A DNA stretch of 64,000 nucleotides, from the NCBI GenBank assembly GCA_949710005.1, contig OX453278.1:1353501-1417500 (forward strand), given 5' to 3'. The DNA comes from Ricordea florida. Taxonomy: Eukaryota; Cnidaria; Anthozoa; Corallimorpharia; Ricordeidae. Of this stretch, positions 17,260-29,400 are shown in pieces; position 1 is the stretch's first letter, and each line of letters starts with the position of its first letter. The position numbers were made by a program, and so were the translations under genes. The notes below the pieces were generated by a model that ran no database searches, was not told where the DNA came from, and saw only the letters and a program-made list of their open reading frames with translations.

Positions 17260-17667
17260 ATGGCGACCAAACTTACAGCGCTCAATGACATGAACTAGCA
17301 AGATTTTATTGATAGGCTAGGATGTCTGGTCGAGAAAACCTCAGTTTGTGTGGCCGCAGTTTTCTCGAAGAAACCTTTTGTCTCTTTTGATAGTTTGTAT
17401 GCAGCGATATGCGAGTTTATTGATGAACTCCCCTATTATGGGCGAGAGGGTGTCTTGCGCAAACATCCCTACTTGACGGACCGTCTCGATTTTTTGGCCT
17501 TAGAATCTCAAAGAGAGCAAACACAAGCTGAAATTACGTCTCTAAGCAGCGAAGAAACTCAGCAGTTAAAGCGGTATAATAACCTTTACAAAGACAAGTT
17601 TGGATTGCCATTTGTTATTTGTGTGCGCCTAAATAAGAAAGATGCAATTCTGCAAGCAATCAATTAA
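17260..17667 (+). pseudogene. URAD-like OHCU decarboxylase reading frame, with an early stop codon
   Basis: From the ATG at 17260 (MATKLTALNDMN) the frame meets TAG at 17296-17298, then runs open to 17667. It carries URAD hallmarks: DFIDRLGCLVEKT, AAVFSKKPF, RKHPYL with the catalytic His, ESQREQ with the catalytic Glu, SSEETQQLKRYNNLYKDKFG and PFVICVR. URAD decarboxylates OHCU to S-allantoin in uric acid breakdown. The C-terminal helix usually following ILxAI is missing (stop after LQAIN). The AG of the TAG could instead be a splice acceptor for an upstream exon, but its pyrimidine tract is poor. The Polinton duplication ends 20 bp before the ATG. Most likely a decayed or truncated copy; a functional gene with an unusual structure is not excluded. 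Confidence 0.7.
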
Positions 17668-17710
17668 GAATTGGTTCGTGCTTAGCGTGCGTATATCGAG
17701 TTATGGATGC

Positions 17711-17810
17711 ACACGGGAAGTTTGGAGAGCACGAGAAAAGTGTAAGAGTTCCTCGAGGCGCAGCCGTGAGCAACTTTAGCTTCTTAAATGCTCTCCAAAC
17801 TTCCCAAGTT
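17711..17810. repeat. Short foldback repeat
   Basis: GGGAAGTTTGGAGAGCA at the left and its complement TGCTCTCCAAACTTCCC at the right enclose about 65 bp. A MITE-like palindrome with no coding potential. The rest of 17668-18680 is AT-rich, with no gene seen apart from this and the next repeat. Confidence 0.6.
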
Positions 17811-18437
17811 TGACAACAGTTTAGGCGCTAAAACATGATTTATTTGTGATTGACAACAATGTTGCAAGGCGTAAGCTGAAGAAAAACAGGTTCCTCTTGG
17901 TACTTAAAGCTTGTATTGCAAATTTGGGAAATGATGGGTAAGTTTACTAGACTCCTCGATGTTCATGTAGTCTGGCGGTGGCACTGGTGAAATCGATTGA
18001 GGAGTGTAATATTTATTGTAAACATATTTTATATGAATCCCTTGTGACTATGATTCCATTTTATAACGTATTTTAACTCGTATGAAGTAACACAATGATT
18101 TGCTTGAGACATTTTTTTATTGTCATTATTCGTAAATTATTCTGCATTGTTACAGTCATCAAATTGACAATGTACTGCTAAGTGAGGTAGCACCAGCATA
18201 GATTATATGACTCTTTTATAACATAGAACATTTTTTCTTCTTCAAAATACCCTGCCGATGTATTTTAGTGAAAAACAGTAAAAGCTAGTAACTTTTTAAC
18301 TTCTCTGAATAGCTGTAACCCTGAATAATGTAGTACATGTGTGTACGCTTAAATTAATGTGAAAAATCTAAGAATTTGTTATTCTTACAAAACTATACTT
18401 AACAAACAGACTACTCTTTTCTGTACTGTGTATGTTG

Positions 18438-18556
18438 TGGTTCAATTTTACCCTTGGTTCAAATTTTATTTTCCTTTGTTTTTTGGTATAGTAATGTGTG
18501 ATAATGAGTTTGAAACAAAGAAAAATAAAATTTGAACCAAGGATAAAATTGAACAA
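18438..18556. repeat. Foldback repeat in the 3' flank of the first kinase gene
   Basis: Inverted copies of TTGGTTCAAATTTTATTTT face each other across about 45 bp, with ends GTTCAATTTTA and TAAAATTGAAC. MITE-like. Confidence 0.6.
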
Positions 18557-18681
18557 CAATACGTACAGTTAGTGGTTTTGTCTTGCTTCTTCATGGCTTG
18601 TAATTTGCAGGTCATTCCATTGAGACAGCCAGCTGCAGACTGTGTATATACAGAGTATGCCTGGCTTACTGTGGATAACTT

Positions 18682-18936
18682 TCACAGTTTTGAATTTTCT
18701 GTTACATCACTTGCTTTAGAAGGTTTGAAGCCCAGTTCAGTGTATCTTTCATGAGATGATGCTTCAGTAGGTGGTGGAGACTGGGTCCTTGCATGCAAGT
18801 CTCTTTCACTGCTTACTTTCCCATTTGGCATTGCAGGCTGGCTAATAGACGACACCGAGTCCACTGGCCTCAGATAATTGTTTGCATCTGTTTCTTCAGG
18901 ACACCCTGATCCCAAATCCAGATAAGCCTCTCGTCC
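18682..18936 (-). CDS. RTK A exon 26: C-terminal tail
   Basis: 85 codons including the TGA. It begins [11 protein letters not shown], whose YLDL resembles the FGFR PLC-gamma docking site, then NNYLRP and ERYTELGF, two further candidate phosphotyrosine sites. Acceptor CTTGGCAG. Confidence 0.9.
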   Translation of the reverse strand, partial: GREAYLDLGSGCPEETDANNYLRPVDSVSSISQPAMPNGKVSSERDLHARTQSPPPTEASSHERYTELGFKPSKASDVTENSKL

Positions 18937-20433
18937 CTGCCAAGATTTAAAAGCCCATTCTTTGGGATTAATACTGAAAATGACCCTTAAACAACAAGTC
19001 CAGACTTGTGTCTACAGTATCTAGCATAGAATGACCTCAAAACGCTTAATAAAGTTGAACGGACCCACCAAAAATTGGGCGTAAAACGTAAAAAACAAAT
19101 TGGCATTTCGTTTCTGCTTTTACAAACATTAGCCACAAGCGTGACACATGACAAGCCCCTCAGTTCTCAAGGTAAAAAACCTTGACTACGTATTACGGAT
19201 GCATGTACAAGTTCGTTGGAAGAGCAAAAAAAAAAAATAAATAAATAATATTAATAGCTCACTCTACTGACCATTGCAGCCATATTTGACTCGATCACGT
19301 GATCCAGTCGTTGGACCAACGCAGCGAAGCTCGGTCGATCCTCTGGTTTCTCCATCCAGCAGTCGGTCATCATACAGTACCTGTCAATCGTGAACAGATC
19401 ACGTGTTATTTTCGAGCGTTTCCCTCGAGGACACAGAAAGACGTTATTAATAGAAAACTGTGTTCGTGAAAATGTAACTTTGCAATTTCCCTTCTAAAGA
19501 CGAATAGAGATTAAAAAAGAAAAGCCCAAAAAAAAATCTCTTGCTAGTTGGAAATTCAAAATTCAGAGGAGACAACAGCGATGCAGTTTTGTCCATAGGT
19601 AAATAAAAGGTAAGATGAGAACCACACTGAAAAGCAAACAGCACAATTGTTCGGTACTGTCCATTAGCTCTCCAACGAGTTATCATACTATAGAACCACA
19701 CTGTATAAAATAGTCAGCAGTACTAAGGTTCAATACTATCAGTACTACTCAGTTACATTTCTTCAGGACAGTCCAGTGGTGGTTCCATACGATTTCCTTC
19801 CTTGAGAAACTGATAAACTTCAGTCGGGCGCAATGTAGGGTAAGGATTTCCACCTGAGACGATAATACAGACACGAGAGCGGTTATTTGCTGTTCAAGCG
19901 CAACTAGAGGGGTGAGGCTGCGAACAAATCACACGTGTGCAGACATGACAGACCAACGCCCATTCAAAATCGTTCATGTAAAACGAAACGCATGCCCATA
20001 TCTCATGTGAGCCCTCAGTGCGGTGACAGAGCAGAATCGACAGAAACAGGGCAAGTACGAAGTCTGTCAATCAAGAAATTTCTTGTGTGAGTGTATGTAG
20101 TTTTATGAGCGCTTCCCTTCATCAGGGGAGACCGTGGGAAGTAGAGTTGGCGCAGTGGTGAGAGCGCTCGCCTTCCACCATTGTGGCCCGGGTTCGATTC
20201 CCGGTCCCACCGTCGTATGTGGAATGAGTTTGTTGGTTCTCTACTCTGCTCCAAGAGGTTTTTCTCCGGGTACTCCGGCTTTCCCCTCTCCACAAAAACC
20301 GACATTTGATTTGATTTAATTTAATATGATTTGATTTTATTAAATTTGCCCTTTACAGTGTCCCCAATAAGGACGTCAGTGCTAGATAAATTTGACACTC
20401 AAACAAAGTTCATTATTATTATTGTAATTGTTA

Positions 20434-20477
<44 letters not shown>

Positions 20478-23400
20478 TTTAATAGAAGGGTCTCTAAACT
20501 TAAGTGGATTGTTTTTAATTGAAATTAATCATTTTAAATCGAAGAGAGTTTTTTTAAGAAATTGAAATGAAGTGTAAATAGGTCTTAATAGTTATCTTTT
20601 GATGTCAATAAAATATGCTTGTATTATTACTACTGTTATTAAGCTGTCGGTGTTGGCAATTAACTTTCTTCGCATCAAGAGTTAGATAAAACCAAGAGCC
20701 ATCTTACCAAGTGTAAATAACTCCCATAAGAATACTCCAAAAGACCACCTGGAAAATATAACGAAGTATTTTGAGATAAAAAAAGAAAGAAAGACAGAAA
20801 GAAAGAAAGAAAGAAAAAAGAAAGAAAGAAAAAGAAAAGAAAAACTTGTAATATCCGTTTAACTACTCCCTTCTCTGGGGCGTAATTGTCTCTGTTACCA
20901 AGACAGCATGAAAAGAGTTTGTGTAATTATGTTAAAATGCTATTTTGTTCACTTACACATCGCTTTGTTCCGAGTAGACTCTGTCTGTGAGAGATTCAAT
21001 TGCCATCCACTTAACTGGGACCAATCCCTGCAAAATAAAGATTTTTATACTATCTTGACCCATTCATTCTTGGGGTCAAACTTTGAGAGATACTCCCTGA
21101 CTCTCCGGGTCAAACCCTGGGTCATAGAATGTCGGTGATTCTAAATGTTAATTCTGTTAACCCCAGGGTTAATCCTTGAGTCACAAAACTTGTTGGTTAA
21201 ATGTAAATCATTTATTTCCTCGTTAGTCAACTAAAACGAAGATCATGAGCCATTTAATTTATGTCAAAGCAAGGATGTAGAAGCTATTACAGCGAATGCA
21301 GGACTACCACAACCCCCTCACCGATGAAACCTTGATGTACTTGTCATCTTTATACACATCCCTAGCCAATCCAAAATCAGCCACCTTCACTAGATAATTG
21401 GCACCAACAAGAACATTCCTGGCCGCAAGGTCTCTGTGAATACACTGTCAGAGAAAAAAAGTTGACTTATGATCTTGTCGTACCGGTTTTACAAGTTACT
21501 GCTGGGATGAAGGGCTGATCCTTGCAAAAGGTAAATTTACAATCACTTGACACCAATACGGTTTCTTGTCGTAGTCGTAAGGCATTCCTTATTTGCCCTG
21601 TACAGAACTTTGGATTTTAGAAAAAGCAAGACTACATCATCACGAGGCTTTATAAGGCTTTAGCTCTTCACTTGTCACTGACCGAGATAACGACAGGTTC
21701 GCTTTGCCTAACACGTCACTTTCCCTAACACGTCACTTTGCCTAACACGTCACTTTCCCTTACACGTTACTTTCCTTGATACGTCACTTTGCCTAACACG
21801 CTATTTTCCCTGATACGTCACTTTGCCTAACACGTCACTTTGCCTAACACGTCACTTTCCCTATCACGTCACTTTCCCTAACACGTCACTTTGCCTAACA
21901 CGTTAACGTTACTTTCCCTAACACGTCACTTTGCCTAACACGTCACTTTCCCTAACACGTCACTTTGCCCTATGTGTACGCTATCTTTTTGCACTTGGTC
22001 AAAGTCAAAGTTGACAGAATGGATTTGACTTAAAAAGTTTGGGTTGTAAAGAGGCAAAATTTTTGTTTTCGGCTGGTGACTCGTGTGACCCCCTGTCGTA
22101 GCAGTGAGAACGCCTTTCACGATTTCTCGCCAAAATGATTCTGGTTCCCGCGCGCCCCTAGCTTAGATAAGAAAACTCACACTCGCACCGCTACTACAAC
22201 TCAAAGTTCTTTGTTACCATGGCCACAAATAATAACTGTCAATCACCCACCTTCCTAGAAACGAGAAATTCCATGGCCCTTGCGACCTGAAAAGCTGAGC
22301 TCACTAAATCTGTCATGGTGTACTGTTCATCTGGATTCTCAGTTGGCGGCAGCCATGTTGCTTTATACAAATCCCTTCTGGCTCTTAGGAAATGAAGCAT
22401 GCTCCCAAATGGACAGTACTCGATGATAACACAAAGGTCGCAAAGACGTCCTACAAGAGAAAGATCCAAAGGCTTTTAACCCTTTAAACTCCAACGTCAA
22501 TATTCATTTTCTCCTAACTGTTCTCATATATTTTTTATCGTACTAGTGAGGAGAACTTGCTTAAATATCAATACAACTCTTTTTTAGTGATCATTTTCGT
22601 TATTCTCACAACATAAATGGTTGATGACCAGTGAATATTATAATGAGAAATTGCATGCTGTTCACTACTGGGACTTAAAGAACGAGGTATATTACATGTG
22701 TAGCGTGCTTGTCAGGGTCAGGGCTTCCAGGCCGAGGTATATTACATGTGTAGCGTGCTTGTCTCGGGTCAGGGCTTCCAGGACGAGGTATATTACATGT
22801 GTAGCGTGCTTGTCTCGGGTCAGGGCTTCCAGGACGAGGTATATTACATGTGTAGCGTGCTTGTCAGGGTCATGGCTTCCAGGACGAGGTATATTACATG
22901 TGTAGCGTGCTTGTCTCGGGTCGGGGCTTCCAGGACGAGGTATATTACATGTGTAGCGTGCTTGTCTCGGGTCAGGGCTTCCAGGCCGAGGTATATTACA
23001 TGTGTAGCGTGCTTGTCTCGGTTCCAGGCCGAGGTATTTCACTTCAGTTCGCTGGACTCCACTGGAATCTAGTGTAGTATACTGAACATAGGCGAGGCTA
23101 CAAAACTGTCAACATGGTTGCAGAAAATGTGTCAAAAAAACTCTTTGTAATTGCTTGTCCTTCACTTACATCCGTAGTTCAAACATTCGATTAACCCTTT
23201 AAGCAAAGAACCCGAGAAAAGCACGCTACACATGTAATACACCTCGTTCTTTAAGCCATGATCCGAAACAAACACGCTACATATGTAATACATCTCGTCC
23301 TTTAAGTCATGACCAGAGACAAGCACGCTACACATGTAATTCAAGATTCTCACGAATGGAAAAACTGTGACTCCAGTGGAGTCTAATCGCGTGTATTGGA

Positions 23401-26400
23401 CAACCCTGTATAGCATTAGAACGGGCGTTGCATCGAGTGAGCGTTGTGATAACGATGGGACGCTCAATCAACTAAGCTATGAAAACATGTCATGCTAGGA
23501 GCAGATCATAATTATCTATTCAGTTAAGCTTTGGTACATCGCTGGCACACCGACCTTTCGTACATGCACCCAGCAGATTGACAATATTCTTGTGTGATCC
23601 AATGTGGATCAAAATCTTCAGTTCTGACAGTAGATCCTTGTGCTCTGACTCATCCGCTCTTTCTGAGTAAAGAAAACAAAAGGACATTTAATCATCATCA
23701 TCATTATCATATTCGTCATAACCATCTGTTTAATGAACTACGGGTAAAATCTTCAGAAATGTAATAGCAACTTTATTTCCACCTGATCATAGCACTGAGT
23801 TTGGAATCTTTTTCACGTTCTACACCTTATTGTATAAATAGTTAAGTTTGTACCTTTGAGTGTCTTGACTGCCACTCTGATAGGACCCTTTAACGACGCT
23901 GCCGAGCTTCGACGTGAGTCTCTCTTAACAACGGAAAGCCGATGCCGGGCGCTTACAGCTGATGACGTGTCAGTGATCAATGCTCCGTCTGCTTCAGCCA
24001 GATACACTTCACCGAATGCTCCTGAACCAATGACCTTATCTGAAGTATATGAATGTATGTCTTAATCACCGAAAGACGATTACTTCGAGAAGAGCCTGTG
24101 CCCCTTGAGAGATTTGAAGAACTATTAGTTTACTTATTATCTCAGAATGAGGCCACAATGGGGCCTGGCAGACTTTCGCAGACCGAGAACGAGACATTCA
24201 GGCACGCGTGGACAGAGCAACGAGAATCTTTCCACCTCGTGCGTCCATCGCGTCCTGTGCGCCTAGACTGCCCCCACCCATACACCCATACACCCATACA
24301 CCCATACACCCATACACCCATACACCCATACACCCATACACCCATACACCCATACACCCATACACCCATACACCCATACACCCATACACCCATACTACTT
24401 GATGGTTCTCAGTTCTCTGAGGCTATCCTGCCTTTGTCTTATTAAATGATTTAGTTTCGGGTTTCTGTCGGCTGAAAGTCGGCAGGAGCACCGAGCCTAC
24501 TATCAAAAGCCGATAAAAACCGAGAGCTAAACGTCTCTCAGTATCTGTCGATAGATCGCCTCTGACAAACCAATCAGAGTACAGTATAGCTGTCATAGTC
24601 TGTGTGTTGAGAAATGTTTTTCACCTACCCAAATGAAGATGTTCTCTCGGAAACTCCCATCTTTTCTCGTACGGCAGTTTGTTCACCTGTTCAAGGAGTG
24701 AGATTCCTCCATCTAGCTTCGAGATGAGGTCAGGAAGAGGGGGACTGGAACAGAGGTAAAATCCGCCATACAGCTTCCGGCGGTGATACAAAATGGCGGC
24801 TATCACTATTAGCAACAAGGACATGGCACCGCTGACCACAATCACCGCTATAACTGACTCTGTGCCCGAAGAGGGTGGATTTTCTCTGGCTTGTACTGTT
24901 GACGGCTTCACTAAACGCAAAAAATGTTGTTGATCACCAAGCAAATGTCACTATAAACGTTTCCTGTTGAGTATGTTGTAATAACTAAGCTATATATATC
25001 AGCCCCATTGTAGGTCTCTACAGGGTTTTCTTTGAAGTTTGGAGCAGTTAATTTAATTTTTAATTTGGGAGCGAGGCAGTTTCATTTCTGCTGTACTGTT
25101 ATTGTAGCATTGGTCCTACATCAATCGTAGGTTCTATATTAAAAACGTTCTATATTAAAAACGTTCTATATTTAACTTACCTACTGCAAGAACCACTGTG
25201 TCATTACCAAACATGTTCTCAGCCACACACGCATAATCTCCATAATGCTCCTCTTCGAGAGACTCAATGAAGAGAGTGCCGTTGTTCCCGTCCCGCAGCG
25301 GGACGGGATTATGTTCCTCATTAGCTGTCTTCCTGACCCACCTCACCGACGGAGGAGGATTACCCGTAGCTTTGCAGAACAAGTTTACCTTTTCCCCAAG
25401 TTCCTTCGGTAATGTACGGTCTGTTAACCCTAGTATTCTTGGATTAGCTGGGGAGAAACATTTAAAATAGGCCTGTCAAAACTACTGATTCAAAAACAGA
25501 TCAAACATGTAACCTCACACTTCATGGCTTTCTTCCACAGATGATTATGAAGCAGGTTGCACCACTGCGTATAAAAACTGTTAAGAGTGCCAAAGTACAG
25601 TATCTATGTAGATGATCTCAGTAGCGTTCCAGCAAATGATCACATTAACTTACCCAACACATTTAAGAAGACTTCGCTGGAGTTTTTCCCTTTGCTATTC
25701 ACAGCTGAACATCTGTAAATACCGGTGTTATCCACGTGATTAGGTCTGCATATCACCAAGTATTCCGCATGCGGAGGCCGGTAATTCTCCATGTAATGAA
25801 AACCATTTATCCTGCATTTGTCCTCAGGGCCAATGGCTTGTAGGCTTAGCTCGGTACTGTTCCTGTACCACGTGATGTTTGGCCGTGTATATCCGGAAAT
25901 GACATCACATCTTAGAATGGTCTTGTTAGTTTGTGCTTCGTGGATCTCTTGATTTAAACCCAGAGAAACAACAGGAGGTACGAATGCTAACAAAAAAGAC
26001 GGTGATTTGAGGACGGAAACTTGATATCTTTGGAATGGTGCATAGTTAAGTTGGGCATTGGGGCATTGTGTGGTACACTAGAAGAACTTATGGCCCAAAC
26101 AGAAAACGCACTTTTTGGACTTCAGTTGCTAATTTACAGTTATTTTCAATCAGTAAAAGGTGTAGCAAAAAACTAACTATTGACTGGGGAGCAGAGACTA
26201 CATACAAACATCTGCAACGCGACCAACCTGTAACAGACACTGAAACCATGGATGACTTGGTATCGTTGTTTGTCCAACCAACACAAATATAGTCACCAGC
26301 ATCGCTTGGTCGTAGATTGTCCATAGTCAGGATGGCAGTCAAGTTATGTTCACTTAGTTTCAGATGGGAGGACATGCTCCGTCCTGTTCTCTTTTGCCAT

Positions 26401-29400
26401 GTGAGGTACAAGAAATCCCATTCACTTGCTCGACATTGTAGTGTTAACGAGCTTCCCTCGTCTACACGCAAACCCGATGGAGGTGGAATGATCTGTGGTA
26501 GAAATGCTTGTGTGTCTGCAGAACAAAAAAGTCAAAACACCCAGTTAACTTCTGGGCAAATTAATTGAAAAGGGCACGTCAAGATCCTTTCCTCTCTCAG
26601 GCTAATCCCAAACCCGCCATGTTGTAATAGATGCATCCTCTTCCCAACCCGCCCTGTTGCTCTTTTTCTCAACCCCTTCTAAATGTGGCAGTAGATTGCC
26701 TACCCCTCCTACCCCGTGGCAGTAGATTGCCTACTCCTCCGACCCTGTGGCAGTAAATTGCCTACCCCTCCGACCCTGATTTTCCAGATTGTTGCCCTGG
26801 TCTATTGCGATGCGTTTGCGCACATGACGATTGCTGTTTCATCTGTGAGTTACCCTAGACACGGTTAAGTGAAGTCATCGTATCAATCGTATTGCAATCA
26901 GCAATGCTCTGGATAATTTCTGGGGTTCAACTTACGAACTATTTAAGGTCTCAACTTACCAATTCTGTGAACAGAAAAGAGAACATCATCTTTACCAAGA
27001 GAATTCTCTGCAACACATCTGTAAAAGAACCCAAATCTTGAAGGCGGCAAGAAAAGACTGCTGATTCGAGATTTGACATTGTTTGGCGGGCTGACAGCGG
27101 CACTCCGCGGAACACGACGCCATTTTCTTGAGTCCGGTTTACACCCGGAGATGCAGATACGAATCGGTTGATGGAACCACGTGAAGTGCGGAACAGGATG
27201 TCCTCGTAATGCGTGAGATTCTATTGTGGTGGCTGCTTCATATGACAACACGTGCAACTCGGTTTTATTCAGCTTGTTCAGAACAGGTTTCTCTGGAGAG
27301 CAAGACAGTTGCATTAGAATTCATCTCAACTTCAGTACTTGAGTATGTCACAGAAAATGATTTACCATGAATAACCAATGAAATGGTCCTGTTTTCAGTC
27401 CCAGCAACATTCCTGGCGAAACATTTGAAATCGCCAGCGTCGAAGGGATGAAAAGCGCTTTGTATCACCAGTTCAGACCCTGATTCTGTCCAAAGCAGTT
27501 TGTATTTACCAAAACTCCGCTGTACACTGCACGTTTTAGTTCGCTGTAGTATTTCACCTTGGCATGAGCCCACAGTGGAGCCATCTTTTGTCCAGTGAAT
27601 GTCGGGAAGTGGGTTACCAAGTGCTGTACAAAGAAGTCTGACTTCTTGCGACGCCTTCGCGAGCACTCGTGACGTGAAATTCAAAATGTTTGGAGGTTTT
27701 ACATCTGGAAAGCAAAGTATTTACACCTTAACCATCGATAGTTTTTAGCACCTACAAATCAGACAGACTGATTGTATACTGTTTTGAACTAATGACATAA
27801 GATTCATGTAAAAAAACATTTCCTGGACTTCTTCGCTGACAAACTTTAAAGATTCCGTAGCAGGGAAGAAAAGTCAAGTTCCCAAATTTCAGAAATCACA
27901 AAAACCGGAGAGAGAGATTCGGAAACCAAAGGGACATGCTTTGTTGTAAAGCCCAAAGAATACATCCTTCCGTTGCTTGTACTCATTCTGATAATAGATT
28001 ACGTTATAGGGTGTTTAAAACTAATGCAATGTGGCGAGAAGGGTATTGGGACACCCCGATGTAGGTTTATTTGCGCCTTGATCATGTTCTCTGAAAAACG
28101 ATAGTAACTCATCAAGTGACAAAAGCTGTGACCTGTATATAAATTCCACCAGTTCAGGCTCCGCTTTAATCGATACTCTGTTTCCCTGAGCTCTTTGTTG
28201 ACTGTACTTACCAAGTCGTAGAATGGTAAACAGCAAGTTATCTTTTCCCTGCCAATTTTCAGCCACGCATCTATAGAGCGCGTGTTGTGGACTTGGGGGA
28301 ATTGCCAGGGGAGCGGTGGAGCTCGTATTTGTGAGTAGTAGTCTCTGCCAGCCTTGAGTGAGGGATTGACAGGTTGTGATGTTCGTAGGGCAGGGCAGGT
28401 ACCACCATGATACCGATGGAGAGGGATTGCTGTGCAAGATTATGCAATCCAGTCTTGTACTATAATTTGCACCAATCAATAGAACTTCTTCCGTCGTGTT
28501 TTTCACAATGTACGGTTTTACTTAATAGAAAAAAAGAATGAACACCTTTTTTAACGGTTACAAGTTTCTAGTGTTATATTGAAAAGCATTATGGAAAAAT
28601 CCCCGGTGTGAGGGCCGTACTTCATAGCGCAAGTAGGGCCATAAAAATTCGCGCGGCCCTATGCATGGTCTCGCGAGATGCAGCCGCTGCAAAACGAGAA
28701 AATACAAAAACGGTGGTCCGGACTTCATGACCTGGAGCCAAATATTCTCCCGTTCGGCCCTTCCACTTAGTCAAGAAGTACATATTACTGAAAACACCAC
28801 ATGCAAACCGGTTGCGTATCATGTTTCCAGTTTTTCTATGGAGTGTCCCTGCTAACTTTGTAATATAACATAGCTGTGGGAAAGTGCACGCTATGATTGG
28901 CTAATACGCGAAATCTATTTGCCCATGAGTTGCATGCTGACCTCAGATTGTTTACAAGTATAAAGATTGTGAAGTCTTATGTTATAAAAGAAATGTTCAA
29001 CGCAGCAGCTGTGCAGCCATCGCATAATGGCGCATCTCTTACGCTTCTATCCTGCTTGGCAACCTCCTGCGTGCGTCCATAACACGTGAAGAGCTATTGA
29101 ACAGTTTCTTTGCTAAAAAATGCAGGTGTTTACACTTTAATAGAATGTTGCAGAAATGCGAGACTTCATCAAACAACTTTTTTTTACCTTGCACGGTCAG
29201 TTTGATTAAAACATTTTGCCCTCCAGCCATGTTGTCAACGCTGCAGGTGTACACACCGTCATCTTGAGGATAAACCGCTGAAGGAAAGCGCAGGTAGGAT
29301 GTGTCATCTCTGAAAGATACGTTGTATCGTACAGACTCTGCCCAGCAGTTGACGGCGCCCCATTTCAGCCTGCATCCACCAAGAGTATCACCATTTCTTT

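Noticed and set aside
17113..17301. Polymerase start in host DNA at 17301
   Set aside because: It lies outside the TIR; the conserved MPNQRQ start inside both TIRs is more likely.
20137..20215. Functional tRNA gene (A and B boxes present)
   Set aside because: The acceptor stem does not close, a SINE body and ATT tail follow, and a second copy lies at 51177-51455.
22686..23040. CRISPR array
   Set aside because: The repeats are head to tail without unique spacers, in an animal intron.
22621..23072. Long open frames on both strands over the 52-bp repeats
   Set aside because: They only reflect a repeat unit whose period keeps frames open; no domain, start context or splice logic.
24279..24394. 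Interstitial telomere tract
   Set aside because: The unit ACCCATAC is not TTAGGG-like; it is a simple microsatellite.
24053..24445. Frames reading THTPIHPY or GVWVYGCM
   Set aside because: Translation of the 8-bp ACCCATAC microsatellite, present in several frames on both strands.
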